Source of the DNA: Bacteroidales bacterium
GTDB taxonomy: Bacteria; Bacteroidota; Bacteroidia; Bacteroidales; Muribaculaceae
Reading direction: 5' to 3'
NCBI GenBank assembly: GCA_004554255.1
Contig: SFNC01000038.1
Span: forward strand, 1 to 16,163
Length of the DNA stretch: 16,163 nucleotides
Shown: one piece after another, positions 1 to 7,324 of the stretch
How the letters are laid out: every line of letters starts with the position of its first letter
Position numbering within the stretch: position 1 is the stretch's first letter
Program-made: the position numbers and the translations under genes
Notes under the pieces: generated by a model
Database searches by the model: none
Told to the model about the DNA's origin: nothing
What the model saw: only the letters and a program-made list of their open reading frames with translations

Positions 1-52
1 CAGAGGGAATTATTTTTTGTTCGTATTGAGGAGCTCGCGGAGGTAAATCGCT

Positions 53-97
53 TTGGCGATTTATTGGCGATTTATTGGTGATTTATTGACGATTTTA
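53..97. repeat. Four tandem copies of an 11-bp repeat
   Basis: The unit TTGGCGATTTA occurs at 53-63 and 64-74. A one-base variant, TTGGTGATTTA, is at 75-85, and a diverged 12-base copy, TTGACGATTTTA, is at 86-97. A period of 11 shifts the reading frame at every copy and both strands meet stops within it, so it is very unlikely to be coding. It lies in the gene-poor stretch beyond the end of the ompH operon. A slippage-generated minisatellite is the simplest explanation. I cannot assign a function. Confidence 0.85.
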
Positions 98-139
98 TGA
101 TCCATCTGTGTAATGTGTAATTGTGCCGATGGAGTGTTT

Positions 140-206
140 GGGGTGGCGGGAGGATGGCGCGGAGAGAGTGGGGATAGTGGGGGGATGGGGGGGAGGAGAG
201 AAAGGG
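140..206 (+). other. G-run cluster, possible G-quadruplex
   Basis: The plus strand has G runs at 140-143, 148-150, 170-173, 179-184, 187-193 and 204-206. The runs at 170-193 fit the usual G-quadruplex pattern of four runs of at least three G with short loops, if the seven-G run is split in two. Transcripts of the minus-strand operon that passed the hairpin at 204-235 would be C-rich here, so any RNA quadruplex would need plus-strand transcription. The pattern is visible, but folding and function are inference. Confidence 0.35.
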
Positions 207-235
207 CGGTGTATCATGGTTATGATACACCGCCC
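204..235 (-). terminator. 14-bp hairpin ending the ompH operon
   Basis: Bases 204-217 (GGGCGGTGTATCAT) and 222-235 (ATGATACACCGCCC) are perfect reverse complements around a four-base loop. The hairpin lies 27 bases past the stop of the last minus-strand gene, where a terminator is expected. Read on the minus strand, the stem is followed by TTTCTCTCC, a pyrimidine-rich tail with only a short T run, so it is not a textbook intrinsic terminator. Its arm shares 11 bases with the palindromic element at the right edge, so it could also be a short repeat element serving as a terminator. Confidence 0.65.
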
Positions 236-262
236 GGTATAGATGGTTATGGTATTTATGGC

Positions 263-763
263 TTATTTGAGGCCGAGTTTGGCTTTTACGGCAGTTGTAA
301 CGTCGGTAACGTCAGAGCCGGCGAATACGGGGATTCCGTTTTCAAAGATGAAGGTATAACCGCCTTCCTGGCCAACGGCTTTAATTGCATCGGAGAGTTT
401 CTGCTGGATGGGGGCCATGAGCTGCTGCTGCTGGCGCTCCAGGTCCTGTGAAGCTGTGTTGCGGAAGGTGTCTACTTTCTGGCCGAGCTCCTGGATTTCC
501 TGCTGACGGCGCTCCTTGATGGACTCGGGGGTGTCTTTGGCAAGGCCCTGATACTCCTGGATTTTTTTGTTGATTTCTTCCTGGAGTTTGGTGAATTCGC
601 CCTCATATTTCTTAGAGGCTTCCTGAAGCTGGTTCTGTGCGGCGGTAGTCTCGGGCATTGCGGTGAAGATGGCGTTAACGTCTACGGTGCCGAATTTCTG
701 TGCAACGGCGATAACGGGCAGTGCAAGAGCGACTGCTGCGATAGCTAAGATTTTTTTAAGCAT
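263..763 (-). CDS. OmpH/Skp family periplasmic chaperone (second copy)
   Basis: This 166-residue protein has the build of OmpH/Skp chaperones, which hold unfolded outer-membrane proteins in the periplasm and deliver them to the BAM complex. Residues 1-21 form a signal peptide (Lys-Lys, a hydrophobic core, then AVAQ). A strand with KFGTVDV follows. Residues ~40-130 are rich in Glu, Lys and Gln with heptad-like spacing (for example QEEINKKIQEYQ), as expected for the coiled-coil tentacles. The C-terminal part (GGYTFIFENG) returns to the small beta body. Length is normal for the family. It is the last gene of the minus-strand operon, 55 bases after its paralogue, and is followed by a strong hairpin. 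The start is an ATG directly before the signal peptide. Assignment to the family is firm. Clients are inferred from the family and from bamA nearby. Confidence 0.9.
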   Translation of the reverse strand: MLKKILAIAAVALALPVIAVAQKFGTVDVNAIFTAMPETTAAQNQLQEASKKYEGEFTKLQEEINKKIQEYQGLAKDTPESIKERRQQEIQELGQKVDTFRNTASQDLERQQQQLMAPIQQKLSDAIKAVGQEGGYTFIFENGIPVFAGSDVTDVTTAVKAKLGLK

Positions 764-818
764 TTTTTGTGGATGTTATTTGTTTAATATTAAGTATTTA
801 CGATAATATATGGGGGTG

Positions 819-1334
819 TTATTTTGCATAGCCCATCTTGGCGAGAACGTCGTTTGAGACGTCAATGGTGGGCGAGGCGTAAATAATCTCGGAGGCTGAT
901 GCGCGGTCAAAAACTGCCTGGAAACCACGTTCCTGCGCAAGTTTTTTGATGGCGTTGTAAACATCGTCCTGGACGGGTTTAAGCAGTGACTGGCGTTTCT
1001 TGTACAGCTCGCCTTCCGGACCGAAGTATTTGTAGCGGAGTTCGGTAGCCTCTTTTTCTTTAGCGACTACTTCCTCTTCGCGTTTCTTTACCTGTTCGTC
1101 GGTGAGGAACACCTTGTCGGCAAGGTAGTTCTGGTAGAGGCTTTCGGCTTCTTTGCCGATAGCTTCCACTTCTTTCTGCCATCTCTGAGACAATTGAGAC
1201 AGCTGTTCGTTTGCCATCTCGTACGACGGAACGTTCTTAAGGATGTATTCCATATCTACGAGAGCGAATTTCTGGGCGTTGGCACCAAATGCAGCCAAAA
1301 CGGCGAATAGTGCGAGGATGGCGAATTTTTTCAT
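819..1334 (-). CDS. OmpH/Skp family periplasmic chaperone (first copy)
   Basis: This is a 171-residue OmpH/Skp-type chaperone, paralogous to the next gene in the operon. The signal peptide covers residues 1-20 (MKKFAILALFAVLAAFGANA, cleavage before QKF). The mature protein opens with KFALVDMEYILKNVPSY, the typical family start. Residues ~45-130 are highly charged and probably form the long helical hairpin. The C-terminal stretch, with GFQAVFDRASASEIIYASP, fits the conserved beta-body end. It sits between bamA and the second copy, 87 bases after the bamA stop. An AAGGA lies just before the ATG and could act as a weak ribosome-binding site. Tandem skp-like genes after bamA are common in Bacteroidales. 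The copies differ strongly in the coiled region, so they may have different clients or form mixed trimers, which is inference. Confidence 0.92.
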   Translation of the reverse strand: MKKFAILALFAVLAAFGANAQKFALVDMEYILKNVPSYEMANEQLSQLSQRWQKEVEAIGKEAESLYQNYLADKVFLTDEQVKKREEEVVAKEKEATELRYKYFGPEGELYKKRQSLLKPVQDDVYNAIKKLAQERGFQAVFDRASASEIIYASPTIDVSNDVLAKMGYAK

Positions 1335-1421
1335 AATTCCTTGTGTTATATATTTATTATATATAGACGTCCGGGGGCTTAAAAGGTTTGAACTTAGGCG
1401 AAAAATGCTTGTCGGTCGGTG

Positions 1422-4046
1422 TTAGAATTCCTGTCCGAGGATGAAGTGGAAGTGGCTTCCGCCGCGCATACCGCGAACCATGTCGAAACCGTAAGCCCAG
1501 TCAATACCCATAAGTCCGACCATGGGGAGGTAGATACGGACACCGGCACCGGCACTGCGCTTCATGCTGAAGGGGTTGAAGTCGCGGACAGAGGTCCACG
1601 CATTACCGCCTTCGACAAAACCAAGAGCGTAGATTGTGGTGGTGGGCTGGAGCATGAGGGGGAAGTGGAATTCCACGCCAAAGCGTGTGTAGGCGTAACC
1701 TTCCTGTCCCCAGGGGGTGAGGTCACCGTTGTCGTAACCGCGCAGAGCGATGGTTTCGGTTGCGTAGGTGTATGAGCCGGACATACCGTCACCGCCGACA
1801 TAGAAAGTCTCGAACGGAGTCTTGAGGTACTTGTTGTAGCTTCCGAGCAAACCGATGTCGGCGCGAGTCATGAGTACCGGGGTCCATTTTTCCGAGTTGG
1901 AGAGCGGTGTGTAAGTGCGTGATTTAAAGCGGAGTTTCCAGTACTCAATCCACTGGTAGAGTTTCTTTTTGGACTCCTGGGTGTTTTCTTCGCTGAGTTT
2001 TTTCCAGTCGCGTTTGCCGGTAAAGAGCTGTGCCGGCGGTGTGATCTGGAGGTTGAGCGAGAAGGACGAGCCGCTACGGGTGTACAGCGGGTTGTCTATA
2101 GAGTTACGCGAGAGGGTAAGACCGATCACAAGTGCGTTGGAAGTACCGTTGTTCATATAGTACAGGTATTCCCAGTTCTTGAGGTAATACCAGTTGTAAC
2201 CGAGCTCGGCTGTAAATGTGAAATAGTCATCGGGCCATTTAAGACGTTTACCGAATCCAACATTCACGCCCACCATCTGGAGTACCTTATTGGGGTCGTA
2301 TGCGTTCTGATAGTTGTAGTTGTCGCCGTAACCATATCCGTAGCCGTAGTTTCCGTAACCATATCCGGAGTACATATAGTTGGACCACTGGCGGTTATAG
2401 TACGAGCTGTTTACGCCTGTCTGGCGGCTGTAATAAGCCGAAACCTGCAGAGAGTTAGGGCGTTTGCCACCGAACCACGGGTCAAGGAACGACAGAGAGT
2501 AGGCCTGATAATAGCGGGCGTTGGTCTGTGCGCTGATGGTGAAGGTTTGTCCTTCGCCCTGCGGGATTACACCCTTGTAAGAACTGGGATTGAGCAGGTT
2601 TTTGATTGAGAAGTTGGTGAACTTGAGCGAGAGTTTACCGATGATACCGGTCTGACCCCAACCCATTGAGAACTCAATCTGGTCGTTGGCTTTGGACTCA
2701 AGATTCAGCACCACGTCCACCGTACCGTTTTCCTCGTTAGGCTGGATGTCCGGGGCCATATTTTCGGGGTTGAAGTGTCCTGTCTGGGCGATTTCGCGCA
2801 ACGAGCGCATGAGTTTGTCCTTGCTGAACAGCTCGCCGGGGCGAACGCGGAGTTCGCGGCGCACCACCTTCTCGTAAAGGCGGTCGTTACCGTTTATGAC
2901 CACATTGTTGATGCGTGCCTGCGGGCCTTCCATGATTCTCATTTCCAGGGAGATAGAGTCGCCATCCACCTCACGTTCAATGGGCACGAGCTGGTAGAAG
3001 AGGTATCCGTTGTCCATATACAGGTTTGCAACGGCGTCATCGTCCTCCTGCAGGCGCTTGTTCATGAGCTTCTGGTTGTATACATCTCCGGCTTTCATGT
3101 CCAGGACGGCAGCAAGAACATCGTTGGGGTATACTGTGTTGCCGACCCATGAAATGTCGCGGATGAAGTATTTTTTACCCTCATCCACCTTGATGTGGAT
3201 GTCTACCTTCTTTTCGTTAAAGGGTATTACGGTGTCGCTCACGATTTTAGCGTCGCGGTAACCTTCCTCGTTATATTTCTGGATGATTCGGTTCAGGTCG
3301 TCCTGATAATCGCTTTCCACGAATTTCTTGGAGCGGAGCCAGTTTCGTATAGGACCCGGGTCGCGGGTCTTTTTCATGGCCTTTTTAACCTTTGAGTCCG
3401 AGAGAACCTCGTTGCCTTCAATGTAAATTTTGTGTACCTTTACTTTTTCGTGCTTGTTAACATTGACGTCCACGATCATCTCGTTCGGCGCAGAGATGTC
3501 CTCGCGCAGCACCACATTAACGTCGGCGTTGCCGAAACCCTTGTCCGAGAAGTATTTCTTGGAAATGCTTTCGATACGGTTGACAATGTTTTGAGTAATG
3601 ACATTGCCTTTCATCAGTTTGAGTCGCTCCTGCAGATCGTCGCGCTCACCTTTTTTCACGCCGTTGTAATTCACCTGCGAGATACGGGGCTGAGGGCGTA
3701 CTTCAAGTTCAAGCCAAGCCTTGTCTCCGGCAGTTTTGAGAACCTTAACACGGGCCTGGGAGAAGAGCTGCTGACGCATGAGGCGTTTTACGGCCTGTGT
3801 GATATCATCGCCGGGAATTTCCACGCGGTCACCGACTTTCAGGCCGGTGTAACCGAGGATAAGAAAATCGTCGTAGTTGGGAGCACCGGTAACTTTAATG
3901 TCGGCAATCTCGTAAGTCCGGGGCATGCCGGAATACAGCACATTGGGTTCGTAGATTGTGTCGGCCGGCGCTGCAACTTGCGCAACGGAGCGGGGCGAGG
4001 CTAATGCCAGAACGGCAGCCAGGATATAGAGGAATTTCAGGCGCAT
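1422..4046 (-). CDS. bamA: Outer membrane protein assembly factor BamA
   Basis: BamA is the central Omp85-family subunit of the BAM complex, which folds and inserts beta-barrel proteins into the outer membrane. The 874-residue protein has a signal peptide (residues 1-22, cleavage near SVA-QV). A periplasmic region follows to about residue 450 with several POTRA repeats, recognisable by motifs such as KIYIEGNEVL, DISWVGNTVYP and NNVVINGNDRL. The C-terminal barrel starts near residue 455 (EFSMGWGQTG). LRGY at residues 768-771 matches the VRGF/Y motif of the loop that folds back into the Omp85 barrel. The chain ends in aromatic HFHFILGQEF, the expected barrel-closing signature. Residues 556-584 are an unusual Gly/Tyr-rich insertion in the barrel half. 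The gene lies 53 bases after uppS and before the two skp-like chaperones, an order seen in many Bacteroidales. The ATG directly precedes the signal peptide. Confidence 0.97.
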   Translation of the reverse strand: MRLKFLYILAAVLALASPRSVAQVAAPADTIYEPNVLYSGMPRTYEIADIKVTGAPNYDDFLILGYTGLKVGDRVEIPGDDITQAVKRLMRQQLFSQARVKVLKTAGDKAWLELEVRPQPRISQVNYNGVKKGERDDLQERLKLMKGNVITQNIVNRIESISKKYFSDKGFGNADVNVVLREDISAPNEMIVDVNVNKHEKVKVHKIYIEGNEVLSDSKVKKAMKKTRDPGPIRNWLRSKKFVESDYQDDLNRIIQKYNEEGYRDAKIVSDTVIPFNEKKVDIHIKVDEGKKYFIRDISWVGNTVYPNDVLAAVLDMKAGDVYNQKLMNKRLQEDDDAVANLYMDNGYLFYQLVPIEREVDGDSISLEMRIMEGPQARINNVVINGNDRLYEKVVRRELRVRPGELFSKDKLMRSLREIAQTGHFNPENMAPDIQPNEENGTVDVVLNLESKANDQIEFSMGWGQTGIIGKLSLKFTNFSIKNLLNPSSYKGVIPQGEGQTFTISAQTNARYYQAYSLSFLDPWFGGKRPNSLQVSAYYSRQTGVNSSYYNRQWSNYMYSGYGYGNYGYGYGYGDNYNYQNAYDPNKVLQMVGVNVGFGKRLKWPDDYFTFTAELGYNWYYLKNWEYLYYMNNGTSNALVIGLTLSRNSIDNPLYTRSGSSFSLNLQITPPAQLFTGKRDWKKLSEENTQESKKKLYQWIEYWKLRFKSRTYTPLSNSEKWTPVLMTRADIGLLGSYNKYLKTPFETFYVGGDGMSGSYTYATETIALRGYDNGDLTPWGQEGYAYTRFGVEFHFPLMLQPTTTIYALGFVEGGNAWTSVRDFNPFSMKRSAGAGVRIYLPMVGLMGIDWAYGFDMVRGMRGGSHFHFILGQEF
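2326..2367. repeat. 15-bp direct repeat inside bamA
   Basis: CCGTAACCATATCCG occurs at 2326-2340 and again at 2353-2367, 27 bases apart and therefore in the same frame. On the coding (minus) strand it encodes part of the Gly-Tyr run in the BamA barrel half. An exact in-frame repeat of this kind suggests the Gly/Tyr segment grew by slippage or unequal exchange. Confidence 0.85.
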
Positions 4047-4099
4047 ATCGTGATTGATGGTTTTCTCAACGGGTTGTTAATTGATTAGTTTTTTATAAG

Positions 4100-4879
4100 T
4101 TATTGATTTTGGGCGTCGACTTGTTGCCCTGTTTTGCCAAAACGTCTTTGCCTGCGGGAAAAGTCGGCGATGGCGTCTTTGAAGTCCGAAACAGAGAAGT
4201 CGGGCCAAAATCTTTCGGTGACATAAATTTCAGAATAGGCGATTTGCCACAGCAGGAAATTTGAGATTCTCATTTCGCCTCCGGTGCGGATCAGGAGGTC
4301 GGGGTCCGGTATCCCGGCAGTGGATAGCCGTGCCGAAACGGTATCGTCGGTAATGCTGTCCGACTTGATTTTTCCGGCGGCGACATCCTCGGCTATGGAT
4401 TTTACCGCGCGGGTAATCTCCCAGCGTGCCGAGTAGCTGATTGCCAGAATGAGATTCAGTCCGGTGCAGTGAGCAGTGGCATTGATGCAACCGTCAAGAC
4501 GGTTGCGGGTATATTGAGGTACGCGGGACATGTCTCCGATAACGGAGAGGCGTACGTTTTTTCTGATTAGTTCGGGGGTCTCACGCTCCAGGGCGGTTAC
4601 TATCAGCTGCATGAGCAAGTCCACTTCGCGTTGCGGACGGTTCCAGTTCTCGGTGGAGAAAGTGTACAGCGTAAGGAACTTCACGCCCATGTTCGAGGCG
4701 ACCTCGGTGATGCGGTGTACGGTGTCCACACCTGCGGAGTGTCCGTCAGAGCGGTCCAGACCGTGAGAAAGCGCCCAACGTCCGTTGCCATCCATAATAA
4801 CAGCCACATGAGCGGGCACTCGGGCCGGATTTACGGCGGGAGCATTATGCGTTGTGGGTGATTGAGATTTATTGGTCAT
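4100..4879 (-). CDS. uppS: Isoprenyl transferase (undecaprenyl diphosphate synthase)
   Basis: The 259-residue protein is a cis-prenyltransferase that condenses farnesyl diphosphate with isopentenyl diphosphate, giving undecaprenyl diphosphate, the carrier lipid for peptidoglycan and surface glycans. The key motifs are all present. VIMDGNGRWA contains catalytic Asp30. HSAG is at residues 47-50 and TLYTFSTENW at 70-79. The diphosphate-binding set is Arg198, Arg204 and Ser206 with Glu217, in the same spacing as R194, R200, S202 and E213 of E. coli UppS. About 20 residues before the core are polar and low in complexity, so the protein is slightly longer than usual, and a start nearer the core cannot be excluded. 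It sits between the DUF6089 gene (31-base gap) and bamA (53-base gap), so carrier-lipid synthesis and outer-membrane assembly are probably co-transcribed. Confidence 0.96.
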   Translation of the reverse strand: MTNKSQSPTTHNAPAVNPARVPAHVAVIMDGNGRWALSHGLDRSDGHSAGVDTVHRITEVASNMGVKFLTLYTFSTENWNRPQREVDLLMQLIVTALERETPELIRKNVRLSVIGDMSRVPQYTRNRLDGCINATAHCTGLNLILAISYSARWEITRAVKSIAEDVAAGKIKSDSITDDTVSARLSTAGIPDPDLLIRTGGEMRISNFLLWQIAYSEIYVTERFWPDFSVSDFKDAIADFSRRQRRFGKTGQQVDAQNQ

Positions 4880-4910
4880 TGCTGTAGCGCTTATATATTA
4901 ATGTGTAAAA

Positions 4911-5615
4911 TCAGTCTACGTAGTGGCAGGTCTCGCAGCGTTTACCGAACTCGAAAGTGAGGCCGACAGTGAACCGTGAGTACCAGTCGTTGTTTTTGAG
5001 GAACGAGGACTTGATAGTGGCAAGGTCGGCAAGGTCCTTGCCGTCAATATGGTCGTTGAAAACTTTAACGACGGCGAACTCTGTGACGAGATTCAGCCGC
5101 TCTTTAAGTTTGAACTTGAAACCGAATGCGAATGGGATATTCGGGCCAAAAGCCGATTCCCCGTCGCACATAGCCATGGTGACGCCCACGCCGAGCGACA
5201 GATAGGGAGTCCACCGGCGCATTTTCTTGTATGTTTCGCCGATTCCATAGCTGAAAAAGTTGAATTCCACGCGGCCTCCGATGTCGTAAACTGTAGACTT
5301 GAAGTCGTATTGTTGTCCACCGGGCAGCACATTGTCCATGTCGGCGGTATTTCCGCTGATTGTGAGGACGTCTATGGTTCCGCGAATGGCCCATCGTGAG
5401 GTGGGGAGGTATCTGACGCCGATCTGTCCGGCGAATCCGGGATGCGAGAACAGCGTTTTAGCCGCCTCGCCCTGGTATCCGCTCATGCCGATGCCTGCGC
5501 CGAAATCGAACTTATATGGCGTTTCCTGCGCGACAGTGCGTGCGGGCATTGCGACAATCATCACAATGACTGCCGCAATATACGCTAAGGCTGTTCTGCA
5601 GGTTTTTATACGCAT
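4911..5615 (-). CDS. DUF6089 family outer-membrane beta-barrel protein
   Basis: This 234-residue protein resembles the Bacteroidales DUF6089 family, predicted small outer-membrane barrels of unknown function. A signal peptide runs over residues 1-30 (MRIKTCRTALAYIAAV, then VAQ). The mature part alternates aromatic and glycine-rich strands, for example FGAGIGMSGYQGEA, SRWAIRGTIDVLTISGN and TPYLSLGVGVTMAMCDG. The last strand (RFTVGLTFEFGKR) is followed by CETCHYVD, so the protein ends with a single CxxCH motif at residues 227-231. I placed the start at the ATG at 5615. An in-frame TTG directly after the upstream stop would add 11 residues in front of the signal peptide, which is less likely. 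It lies 33 bases after the DUF6242 stop and before uppS. A role in envelope biogenesis is suggested only by context. Confidence 0.85.
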   Translation of the reverse strand: MRIKTCRTALAYIAAVIVMIVAMPARTVAQETPYKFDFGAGIGMSGYQGEAAKTLFSHPGFAGQIGVRYLPTSRWAIRGTIDVLTISGNTADMDNVLPGGQQYDFKSTVYDIGGRVEFNFFSYGIGETYKKMRRWTPYLSLGVGVTMAMCDGESAFGPNIPFAFGFKFKLKERLNLVTEFAVVKVFNDHIDGKDLADLATIKSSFLKNNDWYSRFTVGLTFEFGKRCETCHYVD

Positions 5616-5648
5616 TATTATATTATAGGAGAGAGGGAAAGTTTTCAA

Positions 5649-7172
5649 TCAGATAATGGGTATGAAGGTGAAGCGTTGGATAACTCCGCGGTACATGGTG
5701 TTGTAGAACGTGCCTTCTGCGTTGTAACCGCCAAACAGGTAAATGTAGGGGCATTCCCATTCGCTTACGGGTTTCACGGCAGTGACCATGGGCGTGGAGA
5801 CGAACTTGGCGGCGGGGCGCTTAAGCGGGATGTTAACCCAGCCGTTAGCCTGCGAGCGCGATACGTGCAGTGTCTGTTTGTAATTGAATGCGCGCGCATC
5901 AACGCGACCGGGAATTACCGCGGCCTGCTGCAGGAGCTTGTCGGCTTTCTGCCAGTGTACACCGAGGTCTGACGAGGTGTAAACGGTGTCGTTAAGCGCG
6001 CCATTGGCAGTGCGTCCGAACATAGCGATGAGCACAGAACGCTCTGTAAACTTCCAGGTGTTATAGTTGAGGTCTACGGTGAAATAGGGAATCACCACGG
6101 CATTTTCGAGAGCCTCGGGGAGGGGTTTGCGTGTGATGCATGCCCATGAGTTGCCGTCGTAGCCCCAGGTTACGCCTGAGAGAGTGCCGTCGGCACGGCG
6201 GCCGCCGGTGATCACGGTCTGGGGCTCGTCGCTCATCTCAAAAGTATAGGTAGTGGTCTGCGATGCGCCCGATACGGGGAATCCGTCGGGGATGTCGTTT
6301 TCTGAAACCTCGGGATAGGTGACAACTTTCCAGCTGCCGTTACGGTTTGCCACACCAAGGAGTTTGTTGAGGTGTGCGCCGTAGATGGACGACCACTGCT
6401 GTCCGGTAGCCGACCAGCTGTTGCCGTCGGTAGAGGTCATCAGGTTGCCTTTGTCGTCAAGGATGTACAGAGCCTTGTCTGTGGCGGTGAGGGAGTAGAG
6501 TACGGGAGTAAAGGAGAATACGGGAGTGGAGTACTGCCATACGCCGGAGGGGTCTGTGGCTGTAGCCATGCAGTATTTGCCGTCGTAATGTGTGAGGCAG
6601 TAGAATTTGTCGGCGGTATGTGCGGTGCCCTGGTCTGTCACGACAGTGAATACAGAGGGGAGTCCGGCGCGCTCAAGGCGGCTCCATACAAGAGTGTCGG
6701 GATTGGACTTGTGCACGAGCACGCGAACATTGTACGAGCAAGCAGCCTGGCCGTCGGCCGAGACAATGCGGAGGCGTACCGGGCCGTTGCTGAAGTCGAT
6801 AGAGTCGCCCGGGTGCTCGATATAGTTGTGGATGGAGTCGGATTTTCCGGGGCGTGGTTCAATGATTTCGAGCACGGATGCTGTCTCCACCGAAATGCGC
6901 GGAACAAGTTTGTTAATCTTTGCGCCCACGGGGAGCGAGTCGGCGTTGAAAATCTCGCCCCTGATCTGGTCTATCGAGAAGAAGACGGTATCCAGTCCGA
7001 TGCAGACTGTCGTGTCCTTTGAAAGGGCGAATTTAGTGAGCTGACAACTGTTGGGGAGGTATGGGTCTGTTGTCACAGAGTCGCTGTTGCATGCTCCGAA
7101 AGATATGGAAATTGCGGCCACGGCCACGGCCACGGCAAATTTTCTTACGTTGGAAGTTGATGTTTTAAACAT
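5649..7172 (-). CDS. DUF6242 family lipoprotein with Asp-box/kelch-like repeats
   Basis: The 507-residue product resembles DUF6242 proteins of Bacteroidota, whose function is unknown. It begins with a lipoprotein-type signal: MFKTSTSNVRKF, a hydrophobic Ala/Val run, then SFGAC with Cys28 as the likely lipidated residue. The N-terminal domain (to about residue 150) is beta-rich and Ig-like in appearance (ACSYNVRVLV). The rest shows propeller-like features. These include Asp-box-like motifs (STDGNSW near 245, GYDGNSW near 335, SSDLGVHW near 400) and a kelch-like C-terminus (YIYLFGGYNAEGTFYNTMYR). I chose the ATG at 7172 over one at 7184 because a good promoter (-7 box at 7194-7201) would place transcription start near 7188. 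It is the first gene of the envelope operon, ahead of the DUF6089 gene. Surface or periplasmic anchoring is inferred. Confidence 0.82.
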   Translation of the reverse strand: MFKTSTSNVRKFAVAVAVAAISISFGACNSDSVTTDPYLPNSCQLTKFALSKDTTVCIGLDTVFFSIDQIRGEIFNADSLPVGAKINKLVPRISVETASVLEIIEPRPGKSDSIHNYIEHPGDSIDFSNGPVRLRIVSADGQAACSYNVRVLVHKSNPDTLVWSRLERAGLPSVFTVVTDQGTAHTADKFYCLTHYDGKYCMATATDPSGVWQYSTPVFSFTPVLYSLTATDKALYILDDKGNLMTSTDGNSWSATGQQWSSIYGAHLNKLLGVANRNGSWKVVTYPEVSENDIPDGFPVSGASQTTTYTFEMSDEPQTVITGGRRADGTLSGVTWGYDGNSWACITRKPLPEALENAVVIPYFTVDLNYNTWKFTERSVLIAMFGRTANGALNDTVYTSSDLGVHWQKADKLLQQAAVIPGRVDARAFNYKQTLHVSRSQANGWVNIPLKRPAAKFVSTPMVTAVKPVSEWECPYIYLFGGYNAEGTFYNTMYRGVIQRFTFIPII

Positions 7173-7193
7173 TATATGATGCATTTAAGAGTA

Positions 7194-7225
7194 CAAAATT
7201 AAAATTTTGTGCTCAAACAGGCAAG
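7194..7225 (-). promoter_or_regulatory. Promoter of the envelope operon, with a dyad over the -7 box
   Basis: On the minus strand, CTTG at 7225-7222 is followed after 20 bases by TAATTTTG at 7201-7194, matching the Bacteroidota housekeeping pattern of a TTTG-like -33 box, about 20 bases and TAnnTTTG. Transcription would start near 7188, about 16 bases before the ATG at 7172. The -7 box lies within a perfect inverted repeat at 7193-7210 (ACAAAATT, AA, AATTTTGT). That could be an operator half-site pair or simply an A/T-rich coincidence. I see no other gene or strong terminator in 7173-7324, only a weak 8-bp inverted repeat at 7268-7275/7292-7299. Confidence 0.6.
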
Positions 7226-7324
7226 TTAAAGTGGAGAAAAAGGCCGAAAAGCGCGTATTTTATAAGTTTTTAACGGGGATTGGGGCGCTAACGTTAAAAT
7301 AGTACAACAAAAAACAGCGTAAAA

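Noticed and set aside
1..81. Frame open from the left edge to a TGA at 79-81 on the plus strand, looking like a 26-residue protein tail
   Set aside because: It is short enough to be open by chance, runs through the 11-bp tandem repeats and cannot be checked without upstream sequence.
5616..5648. TTG start for the DUF6089 gene directly after the DUF6242 stop
   Set aside because: It would put 11 extra residues before a normal signal peptide that has its own ATG at 5615.
7268..7299. 8-bp inverted repeat between ribD and the DUF6242 gene as a ribD terminator
   Set aside because: The stem is A/T-rich with a 16-base loop, and no T tract follows on the ribD strand.
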